From contig CAZIOH010000011.1 in NCBI GenBank assembly GCA_964540815.1, forward strand, positions 1 through 64,000: DNA of 64,000 bases. Direction: 5' to 3'. The DNA comes from CAZIOH01 sp964540815. GTDB lineage: Bacteria; Myxococcota_A; Polyangia; Fen-1088. Below are positions 17,726-25,903 of this stretch, in pieces. The position numbers and the translations under genes are program-made. The notes under the pieces are model-generated. The model ran no database searches, had not been told where the DNA came from, and worked only from the letters and a program-made list of their open reading frames with translations. Within the stretch, counting starts at the first letter, position 1. The number at the start of each line of letters is the position of its first letter.

Positions 17726-18471
17726 GAGGTCGTCCTTCGCGGCGGCACGGTCCCGGGGCCGCGCCGCAGATAGGTGGTCCCGAAGGCATAGGCGAACCAG
17801 CCGAAGTACGCTGGCAGCCATCCGAGAACTTTGAACCGACTCTGGCCGGTCTTGCGCTCGTGCCACTCCACGGGGACCTCGCCGACGCGCCAGCCCAGCC
17901 GATGGCACTTCACCAGGAGCTCGATGCTGTAGGTGAACCCCGCCGTCGACTCGATCGGAACGTCGCGCAGGATCCGCCGGGAGAACAGCCGAAAGCCGTT
18001 CGAGGCATCGTGGGTCGGCAGGCGCGCCAGGTGAAAGAGCGTCCAGGCGGAGGCCCGCACTATCGCCGCCTTGAGCAACGGACAGCCGACCATGCGGCCG
18101 CCTGGAAGGAAGCGGCTCGCGCACACGATGTCGAAGCCCTGCTCGAGCTTGCGCACCATCCCGTCCAGGCGGGGCGCGTTGTAGTCGTCGTCGGCCGGGA
18201 AGACCAGGACCGCCGGCGCCCGGCTCTCCGCGAAGCCGGTCAGCACGGCGCCGTGCACCCCGCGGCCGCGGTTCTTGACCCGAACAATCTGGATCTCACC
18301 GGCCGCCTCGAACGGAGCCAGCGCGGGCAATGTGTCGTCGTCGTCGCGGTCGTAGCAGACGAGCACGCGAAACGGCGTCCGCACGTGGGTGGCCAGCGAC
18401 CGCAGGACACCTCCGATGCTCTGCCCCTCGTTGTAAACCGGAATGACGATGTCTAGCTCAGGCTCTGCCAT
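17722..18471 (-). CDS. GT2 glycosyltransferase (dolichol-phosphate mannosyltransferase-like)
   Basis: A 249-aa family 2 glycosyltransferase. The start ELDIVIPVYNEGQSI, the DXD-type site VFPADDDYNAP, and the downstream FRLFSRRIL and GWRVGEVPVEWHERKTGQS are typical of polyprenyl-phosphate mannose/glucose synthases. It lacks the C-terminal membrane helices of some relatives, although the GWLPAYFGWFAYAFG stretch is hydrophobic and may touch the membrane. It likely moves a sugar from an NDP donor onto a polyprenyl phosphate or growing glycan. ATG 18471 lies 19 bp inside the preceding gene's 3' end, the only larger overlap in this operon. Confidence 0.88.
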   Translation of the reverse strand: MAEPELDIVIPVYNEGQSIGGVLRSLATHVRTPFRVLVCYDRDDDDTLPALAPFEAAGEIQIVRVKNRGRGVHGAVLTGFAESRAPAVLVFPADDDYNAPRLDGMVRKLEQGFDIVCASRFLPGGRMVGCPLLKAAIVRASAWTLFHLARLPTHDASNGFRLFSRRILRDVPIESTAGFTYSIELLVKCHRLGWRVGEVPVEWHERKTGQSRFKVLGWLPAYFGWFAYAFGTTYLRRGPGTVPPRRTTS

Positions 18472-19502
18472 GCGCCCCGTCGGTTGGCCTCGCGAATGGC
18501 GTCTATCAGGTGCTGCACCTCGAGTCCATCCTCGAAGCTCGGAAAGCTCCGGGGCTGATTGACGGGCGTCCCATCGCGGATGGCATCCACGAAGCGACGA
18601 ACGATCGCCCCCGTGGCCACCCTCCGGCCGTCGGTCCCTTCGGGCAGGGGGGTGAGCGCGATCGGGCGCAACCCCTTTCCCCGCTCTCCATGCGCGAGAG
18701 AGAACCCCGAGGCGTAGTCCGCGGTGGAATTCTCCAGGACCAGCGCCCCCTCGTCCCCGTAGACCTCGAGCCGGTATCCCCCACCGAGGGGGGCATCGGC
18801 CGCGATCGACAGCGACACCGACACGCCGTCCACCAGCTCCAACCACGCCTCGACCCGTGCCTCGGCCGTCCCCTCCGAGCGCGATGGGAGCAAGTGCGCG
18901 GCCACGCGGCGGACGCGACCGAACGTCCAGACGATGGAATCGAGCGCGTGCGATCCGAAGAGGTTGAGGGTCCCACCCCCGCGCTCGGAGTCCCTCTTCC
19001 AGCTCGGCTTCGGATCTCGGTAGGCCAGGGTCTCGATGCGCCAGGAGAGGTACACCTGGCGCAATCGGCCGACCGCCCCGGCCCCCACCAGGGCTCGAAC
19101 CTTCTGCCAGCCTTCGAGCTCCCGGAACTCGAAGTCCACCACGCCCACCACCTGCGCGGTGCGCGCGGCCTCGACCATGGCCCGCGCCTGGTCCACGCTC
19201 GAGGCGAGGGGCTTCTCCGCCAGGATGTGCTTCCCGGCGGCGGCCGCCGCCAGGACGATCGGACCTTGCAAGGCCGGAGGGACGCTGATGGCGACCGCGT
19301 CGAGCCGAGGATCGGTCACCAGCGCTCGCCAGTCCCCGAAGGCGAGCGGGATCCCCGAGCGGTCGGCGATGACCCGGGCTCGGGCCTCGGTGGAGGCGCA
19401 GATGGCCTGAACGGACACCCTGGGATCGCTCCGGAGGGCGGGGACCAGCACGTGCTGGCCGAATCCTGCTCCGACCACGCCCATCTGGAGCGCTCCGGTC
19501 AC
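18453..19502 (-). CDS. Gfo/Idh/MocA family oxidoreductase
   Basis: A 349-aa NAD(P)-dependent oxidoreductase. The Rossmann motif MGVVGAGFGQHV is at the N-terminus and the family signature AEKPLASS near residue 95 supplies the catalytic Lys. The C-terminal beta-sheet domain includes GGGTLNLFGSHALDS and an acidic-aromatic strand region. Members of this family oxidise or reduce sugar hydroxyls; in UDP-sugar pathways they act on C3 of uronic acids (WbpB/WlbA). Following a UDP-sugar dehydrogenase, a similar role is plausible here. Its ATG overlaps the dehydrogenase stop by 4 nt. Confidence 0.85.
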   Translation of the reverse strand: MTGALQMGVVGAGFGQHVLVPALRSDPRVSVQAICASTEARARVIADRSGIPLAFGDWRALVTDPRLDAVAISVPPALQGPIVLAAAAAGKHILAEKPLASSVDQARAMVEAARTAQVVGVVDFEFRELEGWQKVRALVGAGAVGRLRQVYLSWRIETLAYRDPKPSWKRDSERGGGTLNLFGSHALDSIVWTFGRVRRVAAHLLPSRSEGTAEARVEAWLELVDGVSVSLSIAADAPLGGGYRLEVYGDEGALVLENSTADYASGFSLAHGERGKGLRPIALTPLPEGTDGRRVATGAIVRRFVDAIRDGTPVNQPRSFPSFEDGLEVQHLIDAIREANRRGAWQSLS

Positions 19503-20722
19503 GGCCGCTTCACGGAGGCCACACCCTTGCGCTCGAGGTTCCAGATGTCGAGCACGGGCTTGCCGCGCAGATCGAGGCCCCGATAGGCGCTGTGCGGGAC
19601 ACAGACGATGAGCAGGTCGCTCCGGGAGATCACCTCGTCGAGGGGAATCAGCTCCGGATCCTGGTTCACGAAGGGATCGGTGGTCAGGACCTGTCGCGCA
19701 TGGAACCCGAGCAGCTTCTTCAGCTTGTAGCTGAGGGACGAGCGAATGTCGTCGCTGTCGGACTTGAAGGCCATCCCCAGCAGGCCGACGGTCATCTCAC
19801 CGAGCTGGTACTCGGCCGCCAGTCGGTTCAACAGGAAGGCTGGCAGCCCCTCGTTGATCTGGATGGCGGAATATCCGAGCCCGAACTGGTTGTTGGAGGA
19901 TGCCGCGAGCTGCAGGGTGTCCTTGTACAGACAAGGACCAGCCGCCAGCCCCGGGCCCGGCAGGTCGCGGGCCCGCGGATAGTCCTGCTTGAGCCCTTCC
20001 AGCAGACGGTGGTAGTCGAGGCCGGCTGACGCCACCATCATGTAGAACTGATTGGTCGCCGCGAACTGGATGTAGCGGTAGGCGTTGCTGATCAGCTTGG
20101 CGAACTCCGCCTCCTTCGGGACCATCCTGACGATGGAGGGCGCGATCCTCGAGAAGAGCCTCACCGCCACCTCCTCCGCCTCGCGGGTGGTCCCGCTCAC
20201 GATCTGGGGCAGGGTCTGCAGCTCGACGATCGAGTGCCCCTGCACCACCCGCTCGGGACAGAAGGCGACCAGGATCTTCTTCGCCTGCTTGTGCAGGTGC
20301 CGGTCCACGCGCTCCGTCACCCCGGGGAACACCGTCGACCGCAAGATCAGGGTCTGGCCGTCCGAGAGGTGAGGCAAGAGCGAGTCGACACAATCCAGCA
20401 CCACCCTGAGCATCGGGTTGTGAAACTCGTCGATCGGCGTCCCGATGGTGAGGATCACGTTGGGGATCCCGGCGACCTCGGTGATGTCCGACGACAGCCC
20501 GAGCCGACCGGTCGGCAAGACCTCCTCCAGCAGCGCCTGCCCCCCATGCTCGAGGAACGGCATGCGCCCCGAGGCCAAGGTCTCGAGCGCGGCGCGATTG
20601 ATGTCGTAGATCAGGGTGCGGATGCCGTGCTTGGCCAGGACCAGGGCCAGGGGCGCCCCGACGTGGCCGGCACCACCGACGATGCAGGCGTCATACGCGG
20701 GGGACGAGCCACCAGGCGTCAC
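19499..20722 (-). CDS. UDP-glucose/GDP-mannose dehydrogenase family protein
   Basis: A 407-aa dehydrogenase with the expected order. An N-terminal NAD domain (CIVGGAGHVGAPLALVLA) is followed by a central helix with AKLISNAYRY, a catalytic Cys in GPCLYKDT, and a C-terminal UDP-binding domain (VGLLGMAFKSDSDDIRSS). The family carries out a two-step, NAD-dependent four-electron oxidation of a UDP- or GDP-hexose to its uronic acid. The sequence FVNQDPELIPLDEVISRSD resembles UDP-ManNAc dehydrogenase types (WecC/VipA) more than plain UDP-glucose dehydrogenase, but this is by eye. Its ATG overlaps the Nudix stop by 4 nt. Confidence 0.88.
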   Translation of the reverse strand: MTPGGSSPAYDACIVGGAGHVGAPLALVLAKHGIRTLIYDINRAALETLASGRMPFLEHGGQALLEEVLPTGRLGLSSDITEVAGIPNVILTIGTPIDEFHNPMLRVVLDCVDSLLPHLSDGQTLILRSTVFPGVTERVDRHLHKQAKKILVAFCPERVVQGHSIVELQTLPQIVSGTTREAEEVAVRLFSRIAPSIVRMVPKEAEFAKLISNAYRYIQFAATNQFYMMVASAGLDYHRLLEGLKQDYPRARDLPGPGLAAGPCLYKDTLQLAASSNNQFGLGYSAIQINEGLPAFLLNRLAAEYQLGEMTVGLLGMAFKSDSDDIRSSLSYKLKKLLGFHARQVLTTDPFVNQDPELIPLDEVISRSDLLIVCVPHSAYRGLDLRGKPVLDIWNLERKGVASVKRP

Positions 20723-21261
20723 GACAGGACCCCGAAGCCATGGCCCTTCAAAGCGGCGACGGCCAGCGTGCCGAGATGCAGCTGATGGATGAAGGTCCCA
20801 TCGAGGATCCGCTGGCGCAGCTCGGACGGGGAAACGAACACCACGCTCAACCCAGGCTCCGGGACCGAGGTCGGCTGGGGCTCGGAGGCCTCCACCGCGA
20901 ACAGATGGATGCGGTTCTCCAGGCGCCCGGTGTCCGCGAAGAAAGAGCCCAGCGGGTGGACGGTCTTCGCCGTGATGCCGGTCTCCTCGAGGAGCTCGCG
21001 GCGGCAGCAGGATTCGGGGGACTCGCCCGTCTCCAGCAACCCGGCGGGCAGCTCCCAGGTTTCACAGCCGACCGCGGCACGAAACTGCCGCACGATCGGG
21101 ATCTGCCCGCTCGGCGTACGGGCCAGAACCGCCACGTAGTCGGACTGGGCGAAGGCGTGATAGACCTCGCCGGGTCCGTCGGGGGACTTCGCCACGGTGT
21201 TCGCCACCAGGCGAACCCAGGGCGAGATCACGGTTTCGGCACGAAGCAAGATACGAGACAC
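20719..21261 (-). CDS. Nudix hydrolase (ADP-ribose/NDP-sugar pyrophosphatase-like)
   Basis: About 180 aa with a complete Nudix box (G-x5-E-x7-REUxEExGU) built around ETGESPESCCRRELLEETG. The fold context (VAVLARTPSGQIPIVRQFR, WELPAGLLE) resembles ADP-ribose and ADP-sugar pyrophosphatases, which split a nucleoside diphosphate sugar into NMP and sugar phosphate. It stands first in the seven-gene sugar operon, where it may trim the nucleotide-sugar pool. The GTG start at 21261 is the best guess but has no clear SD; a TTG 4 codons downstream is possible. It lies about 100 bp downstream of the HTH-citrate synthase gene on the same strand. Confidence 0.85.
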   Translation of the reverse strand: MSRILLRAETVISPWVRLVANTVAKSPDGPGEVYHAFAQSDYVAVLARTPSGQIPIVRQFRAAVGCETWELPAGLLETGESPESCCRRELLEETGITAKTVHPLGSFFADTGRLENRIHLFAVEASEPQPTSVPEPGLSVVFVSPSELRQRILDGTFIHQLHLGTLAVAALKGHGFGVLS

Positions 21262-21362
21262 GCTGGCGGAAGCAATACCACAGCCCGAGCAGCGACCGAA
21301 GCGGGTGCGGCACTGAAATCGTGTCCACCCCCGAGCCAGGGCCACGGCCAGGCACAGTCGCG

Positions 21363-22574
21363 CTATTCGCCCACGTAGCGCGCCCTCGGCCGGAGCAACT
21401 GGCCGCTCGCGCGTTGCTCGAAGACGTGGGCGACGTAGCCCATCGCGCGCCCCACCGCGAAGATCGCGCTCGCGCTGCCCGCCGGCAACCCGAGGGCGGC
21501 GCGCACCACCACCAGCGCATGATCGAGGTTCGGGCCCTCGCCGCCGGCGAGCCGCATCGCCTCGCGCGAGGCCGCGAGCGCGCGGGCGACTCCGGGGAGG
21601 TGGCGGCGCACCGCCTCGGCCGCGGCGATCAGCGGTGGGGCGCGCGGATCCCCGTCGGGGTAGAGCGGATGGCCAAAGCCCGGGACCGCTTTCCCCACGG
21701 CCAGGCACTCCCGCACCCGGGTGATCGCGTGCTCTGGTCGCTCGAGCCCGGCGACGAAGGCCTCGACCCGATGGCTTGCGCCGCCGTGACGCGCCCCGGT
21801 GAGCACCCCGAGCGCGGCCACGAGGCAGTGGGCGAGATCGGCGCCGGCCCCGGCGGCGATGCGCGCCGCGAACGTGGACGCGTTCAGCTCGTGGTCGGCC
21901 GAGAGCACGAGGGCCCGTTGCATCACGCGTCTGGCGCGCGGGTCCGCCCGGCGCCCGAGGGCCGCGAGCAGGGCGCCGGCGAGCGTCGGGGCCGACAGCG
22001 CCGCGCGCAAGGGCTGCCCGCCGCGCGCGAGCGCCGGGCTCACGGCGAGCAAGCGCACCAGCTCTCGGGCCCAGACGAGATCGCTCTCCCGGGGCTCGGC
22101 ATGGATCATGGCGAGCAGCATGGCGCGAAGCGGGGGCGCGTCGCGCGGCACCAGGCGCCGGAGCCGGTACAGGGAGGCCAGGTCGAGCGGGACCTGCGGC
22201 GTGCGCTCGGGGAGCGTCCCGTGGGCGAGCAACTCGGCCACGCGCTCCGGGGGCGTGTCTGCCTCCGCCAGGGCCACCGCCGCGTGCCCGCGGTAGGCGG
22301 GGCCGTCCCGGGTTATGTTGCTGACCCGCGTGTCGAGCACGGGCTCGCCGAAGGACAGCGCGCCGCTGGCCACCGCGGCGTGTCCCTTGCGTGCCAGGCT
22401 TCGCGCCCGGTGCCGTTCGAGATCCGCGCGCGCGTAGCGGCGGCCGCCGGCGCCGGGCGGTGAGCTCCGCGAGCGGATGAACCCGCGGCTCACGTACGCG
22501 TACAGCGTCGCCGGCTTCACGCCGAGGAGGCGGGCCGCCCGGTCGGCCGAGATCCATTCGCCGTCTTGACTCAC
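21363..22574 (-). CDS. HTH-domain citrate synthase family protein
   Basis: A 403-aa protein. Residues 1-55 form an excisionase/MerR-like helix-turn-helix (WISADRAARLLGVKPATLYA, then a wing with GRRYARADLERHRAR). The rest is a citrate synthase fold: DHELNASTFAAR and HGGAS with catalytic His residues, GFGHPLYPDGDPRA, and PNLDHAL with the catalytic Asp kept. It could be an active citrate or methylcitrate synthase, or a regulator using the fold as an acyl-CoA/oxaloacetate sensor. It is divergent from a second citrate synthase across 80 bp, with GTTGA/TCAAC palindromes between. The GTG 22574 start lies only a few bases after a possible minus-strand promoter (TTGATC, 17 bp, CAACAT). Confidence 0.87.
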   Translation of the reverse strand: MSQDGEWISADRAARLLGVKPATLYAYVSRGFIRSRSSPPGAGGRRYARADLERHRARSLARKGHAAVASGALSFGEPVLDTRVSNITRDGPAYRGHAAVALAEADTPPERVAELLAHGTLPERTPQVPLDLASLYRLRRLVPRDAPPLRAMLLAMIHAEPRESDLVWARELVRLLAVSPALARGGQPLRAALSAPTLAGALLAALGRRADPRARRVMQRALVLSADHELNASTFAARIAAGAGADLAHCLVAALGVLTGARHGGASHRVEAFVAGLERPEHAITRVRECLAVGKAVPGFGHPLYPDGDPRAPPLIAAAEAVRRHLPGVARALAASREAMRLAGGEGPNLDHALVVVRAALGLPAGSASAIFAVGRAMGYVAHVFEQRASGQLLRPRARYVGE

Positions 22575-22585
22575 GAATGGCCCAT

Positions 22586-22613
22586 GTTGATTGACGATTC
22601 AACGTTGATCAAC
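22586..22613. promoter_or_regulatory. Operator-like GTTGA/TCAAC cluster between citrate synthases
   Basis: Four half-sites in 28 bp: GTTGA (22586-22590), TCAAC (22599-22603), GTTGA (22604-22608) and TCAAC (22609-22613). They form GTTGA-N8-TCAAC, an abutting TCAACGTTGA and the perfect GTTGATCAAC. On the minus strand they cover a possible -35 (TTGATC) and spacer of the HTH-citrate synthase gene. They are the natural target for that protein's own HTH. Confidence 0.5.
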
Positions 22614-22654
22614 CTCGGGCCGGACGCCAGATCTCGGGGAGAAAGGATCACGCC

Positions 22655-24075
22655 ATGCCGCAATCGACCCTGTCCGTGGTGTCAGGAGGTGGCCGCGCCC
22701 GCGCGTTCGGCCTCGACCAGGTGATCGTCGCAGAGACGGAGCTCAGCGACGTGGACGGCGCTGCCGGCGTGCTGACGGTGCGCGGCCACTCCATCGAGGA
22801 GCTCGCCGGGAAGATCTCCTTCGAGGCGATGCTGGCCTTGCTCTGGCACGGCGAGCTACCGGGGCGGAAGGAGGAGCGCGCGCTCGCCCGCAAGCTCGGC
22901 CTCGCTCGGCTCGACGCGCACCGGCGCCTCCCCGAGCTCGGCGCCGCGCTCGCGCTGGCGGATCCGATGGAGGCGCTCCGGGCAAGCATCGGGAGCCTCC
23001 CGTCCGAGGGCGAGAGCGCGTCGGTGCCGGGCCCGACGAGGGAGGTTGCGCAAGGAGCCGAGGAAAGAGCCGAGGAAAGAGCCGAGGAAAGAGCCGAGGA
23101 NNNNNNNNNNNNNNNNNNNNNNNNNNNNNNNNNNNNNNNNNNNNNNNNNNNNNNNNNNNNNNNNNNNNNNNNNNNNNNNNNNNNNNNNNNNNNNNNNNNN
23201 TTGCGCAAGGAGCCGAGGAAAGAGCCGAGGAAAGAGCCGAGGAAAGAGCCGAGGAAAGAGCCGAGGACGAGGACGCGCACGCTCGCGCGAGCATCCGCGT
23301 GACCGCGGCGATGCCCGTGTTCGCCGGGGCGTGGCTCGCCAAGCGGACCGGGCGCGCGCCGCTGCCACCGGATCCGGCCGCTGCGCATTCAAAGGATGCC
23401 CTCCGCCTGCTCGGGGCCGGCTCGGACGCGGCACGGGCAGCCGCCCTCGAGACCTACCTTTGCACCGTGGCCGACCACGGGCTCAACGCCTCGACCTTCA
23501 CCGCGCGGGTCGTCGCCTCGACCGACTCGGACACCATCTCGGCGGTGGTCGCGGCGGTCGGCGCCCTCAAGGGCAAGCTGCACGGGGGTGCGCCGGGCCC
23601 AGTGCTGGATCTGCTCGACGCGGTCGGCAGCGTCGGGCGGGCCCGGGCCACGCTGGAGGCGGAGCTCGCCGCGGGTCGCCGGATCATGGGGATGGGCCAC
23701 CGGGTGTACCGAACGCGAGATCCGCGAGCGGCCGTGCTCGAGCGAGCCACCCTCGAGCTCGATGCGGTGCTGCACGCGGAGCGCCTGGCGCTCGCGCACG
23801 CCGTCGAGCGCGAGGCAGAGGCGCTGCTGGCGGCCCGCCACCCGGAGCGTTCCCTCAAGGCCAACGTGGAGTTCTTCACGGCCGTGTTGCTGGAGGCCAT
23901 CGGCCTGCCGCGGGAGCTCTTCACCGCGGTGTTCGCGATCGGACGGGTCGTGGGCTGGTGCGCCCACATCGACGAGCAGCGCCGCACGGGCCGCATCATT
24001 CGACCGAGCTCGCGCTACGTCGGACCAGCCGCCGACAGGTCAGAGGCGAGGATGAAGGGGCCTCGAGGGGGCTGA
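22655..24075 (+). CDS. Citrate synthase, interrupted by an assembly gap
   Basis: A citrate/methylcitrate synthase split on the page by 100 N. The left part (LDQVIVAETELSDVDGAAGV, LLWHGELPG) is the usual N-terminus. The right part has ADHGLNASTFTAR, HGGAPGPV, MGHRVYRTRDPRA and WCAHIDEQRRTGR. The last 55 nt before the gap equal the first 55 nt after it; merging them restores one uninterrupted frame of 421 aa, whereas 100 N breaks the frame. The overlap lies in a 12-bp tandem repeat coding EERA units in a surface loop. The usual catalytic Asp motif NVD reads NVE, a variant I recall in CitA-like enzymes. ATG 22655 has an AAAGGA SD. It should condense acetyl- or propionyl-CoA with oxaloacetate. 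Confidence 0.88.
23046..23267 (+). repeat. 12-bp coding minisatellite and 100-N gap
   Basis: GAAAGAGCCGAG repeats in tandem on both sides of the N run (23101-23200). The left copy (23046-23100) and the first 55 nt of the right copy (23201-23255) are identical. After merging, at least four full units remain, coding Glu-Glu-Arg-Ala repeats. A 55-nt identical end pair looks like an unresolved de Bruijn graph junction. The true copy number cannot be read here. Confidence 0.9.
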
Positions 24076-24092
24076 TCGGGGGCGGAGGGCCT

Positions 24093-24098
24093 TATACT
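24093..24098 (+). promoter_or_regulatory. -10 element of M24 peptidase gene (leaderless)
   Basis: TATACT at 24093-24098 is followed by 6 nt and then ATG 24105. A start site 6-7 nt after a -10 would place +1 on the start codon. No good -35 and no SD are seen. The same 6-nt spacing occurs at 25597 and 45952. Confidence 0.45.
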
Positions 24099-24104
24099 TC
24101 CTCC

Positions 24105-25547
24105 ATGCATCCTCCCTGGTGGTGGTCCCCCGCCCAGAGCGCCGCGCTGGCGCGCCGCCGAGGCGAGCTCCTGGCGGCGCTCGGACGGCAGGCCGCGCTG
24201 ATCGTCGCGGGGCGTCCTCGCCCCAAGAACTACGCCGCCAACACCTTTCCCTTTCGCCCGAACAGCCACTTCCTGTACCTGTTCGGGTGGGGCCCGCCCG
24301 GTGCGGCGGCCGTGCTCGAGGACGGACGCGCGATGGTCTTCGCGCCGCCCGCCGCCGAGGACGACGCGCTCTGGTCGGGGCCGGTAGCCTCGCTCGGGGA
24401 GTGGGCGGAGCTGCTCGGGGTCCCGGTCGTGCCCCTCCACGGCAACGGCGACCTCGCGGGCGCCGGCGACGGCGACGGTCTCGCCCTGCACCTCGGCGAG
24501 GCCGCGCGCCGCGGGGGCCCCGTGGCGACCCTGCCCGCGCCCGACCACGCGACCGCCGAGTGGCAGTCGGCGTTGCTCGGCCGCCCGGTGCGACCGGGCA
24601 GCCTCGCCCCGACCGACGGCGCGCTGGCGGACGCCATGATTCGCTTGCGGCTGGTCCACGACGCGGCGGCGGTCGCGGAGCTCGCGGTCGCCGCCGCCGC
24701 AACCGCGCGGGCTCACGCGGCCGGGCTGCTGGCCACCCGCCCGGGCCTGCGCGAGAGCGCGGTGCGCGGGGCCATGGAGGGGGCGCTCATCGCCGAAGGC
24801 TGCGGCACCGCCTACGGCTCGATCGTGACGGTTCACGGTGAGGTCCTGCACAACGAGGCGCACCACAACCTGCTGCGGCCGGGCGAGCTGGTCCTGGCGG
24901 ACGTGGGCGCCGAGACCGCCAGCGGGTGGGCCGGCGACGTGACCCGAACCTGGCCGGTGTCCGGGCACTTCTCGACCACGCAGGCCGAGCTCTACGACGT
25001 GGTGCTCGCGGCCCAGGAGCACGTGATCGCCGCGGTGAAGCCGGGCGTGCGCTACCGTGACCTGCACCTGCTCGCCACCGCGACCCTCGCCAAGGGGCTG
25101 GCGGAGCTCGGGATCGTGCGCGGCGATCCGGCGGAGCGCGCCGCCGACGGGACCGTGGCGCTGCTCTTTCCCCACGGCGTCGGACACCTGCTCGGGCTCG
25201 ACGTGCACGACATGGAGGATCTCGGCGATCGCGCGGGCTACGCGCCCGGCCGCGCGCGCGGCACCGAGCCTGGCCTGCGTTACCTGCGCCTCGATCGGGA
25301 TCTCGAGCCCGGCATGGCGGTCACGGTCGAGCCCGGGCTCTACTTCGTGCCGGCCATCCTCGACACGAGCGAGGTGCGCACCCGCTTCGCCGACCGCCTC
25401 GACTGGACCACGCTCGAGCGCTTCCGCGGGGCGCGGGGCATCCGCATCGAGGACGACGTGCTGGTCACGCCGGACGGCCACCACGTGCTCACGGCCGCCA
25501 TCCCCAAGCACAGAAATCTCCTGGAAACAAGCCTGGAAGTCGACTGA
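24105..25547 (+). CDS. Xaa-Pro aminopeptidase (M24B)
   Basis: A 480-aa metallopeptidase of the aminopeptidase P type. The N-terminal creatinase-like domain includes NYAANTFPFRPNSHFLYLFG. The pita-bread domain shows the dimetal ligands: Asp in VLADVGAET, Asp in GDVTRTWP, His in FPHGVGHLLGLDVHD, Glu in TVEPGLYF and Glu in IRIEDDVLVT. It removes an N-terminal residue preceding proline. No signal peptide is evident, so it is probably cytoplasmic. The ATG at 24105 follows a TATACT -10 by 6 nt, with no SD, suggesting a leaderless transcript. It begins 29 bp after the citrate synthase gene. Confidence 0.9.
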   Translation: MHPPWWWSPAQSAALARRRGELLAALGRQAALIVAGRPRPKNYAANTFPFRPNSHFLYLFGWGPPGAAAVLEDGRAMVFAPPAAEDDALWSGPVASLGEWAELLGVPVVPLHGNGDLAGAGDGDGLALHLGEAARRGGPVATLPAPDHATAEWQSALLGRPVRPGSLAPTDGALADAMIRLRLVHDAAAVAELAVAAAATARAHAAGLLATRPGLRESAVRGAMEGALIAEGCGTAYGSIVTVHGEVLHNEAHHNLLRPGELVLADVGAETASGWAGDVTRTWPVSGHFSTTQAELYDVVLAAQEHVIAAVKPGVRYRDLHLLATATLAKGLAELGIVRGDPAERAADGTVALLFPHGVGHLLGLDVHDMEDLGDRAGYAPGRARGTEPGLRYLRLDRDLEPGMAVTVEPGLYFVPAILDTSEVRTRFADRLDWTTLERFRGARGIRIEDDVLVTPDGHHVLTAAIPKHRNLLETSLEVD

Positions 25548-25560
25548 GCGCCCCAAAAAT

Positions 25561-25590
25561 TTGGAGACGCCAGCGAACCGGACTTATAAC
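25561..25590 (+). promoter_or_regulatory. Promoter of the DUF2934-like gene (leaderless)
   Basis: TTGGAG (25561-25566), an 18-bp spacer and TATAAC (25585-25590), then 6 nt to ATG 25597. Initiation would fall on or next to the start codon, and no SD is present. This is the clearest of the leaderless-type starts in the window. Confidence 0.55.
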
Positions 25591-25596
25591 TTTCGC

Positions 25597-25842
25597 ATGA
25601 AGAACACTGGGCGTAAGACGGTGAAGGGGACCAGCACCTCGGCACCGATGGTGGCGAAATCTTCGAGCAAGTCTCCGAAGAGCTCCGCCAAGGCATCATC
25701 CACCGGCGGCGCGGATCGCGCATCCCCCCCATCCCACGAGCAGATCGCCATGCGCTCGTTCGAGATCTACCTCTCGCGCGGCGCGACCCCTGGCCACGAG
25801 CTCGACGACTGGTTGCAAGCGGTCCACGAGCTGCAGGGCTGA
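25597..25842 (+). CDS. Small DUF2934-like protein
   Basis: An 81-aa protein. The first 45 residues are Lys/Ser/Thr-rich and probably disordered. The C-terminus (EQIAMRSFEIYLSRGATPGH, then ELDDWLQAVHEL) matches the short DUF2934 motif: an I/A-x-R-A/S-x-x-IYLxRG helix, then a DDWLxAE/V helix. The function is unknown in all members I know of. The strong promoter placed directly before the ATG suggests it is a real, probably well-expressed gene despite its size. It is convergent with fabF. Confidence 0.75.
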   Translation: MKNTGRKTVKGTSTSAPMVAKSSSKSPKSSAKASSTGGADRASPPSHEQIAMRSFEIYLSRGATPGHELDDWLQAVHELQG

Positions 25843-25903
25843 CCGCGAGCGCCCGGCGGCCCCCGTCGTGGGCTTGCCCGCCTCCGGAGCGGCTCCGGCT
25901 CGG

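Noticed and set aside
23046..23267. CRISPR-like repeats around the second N run
   Set aside because: The 12-bp units are directly adjacent with no spacers and code for in-frame EERA in citrate synthase.
22655..24075. Two separate partial citrate synthase genes or a frameshift
   Set aside because: The frame difference comes from the arbitrary 100-N length; merging the 55-nt overlap restores a single frame.
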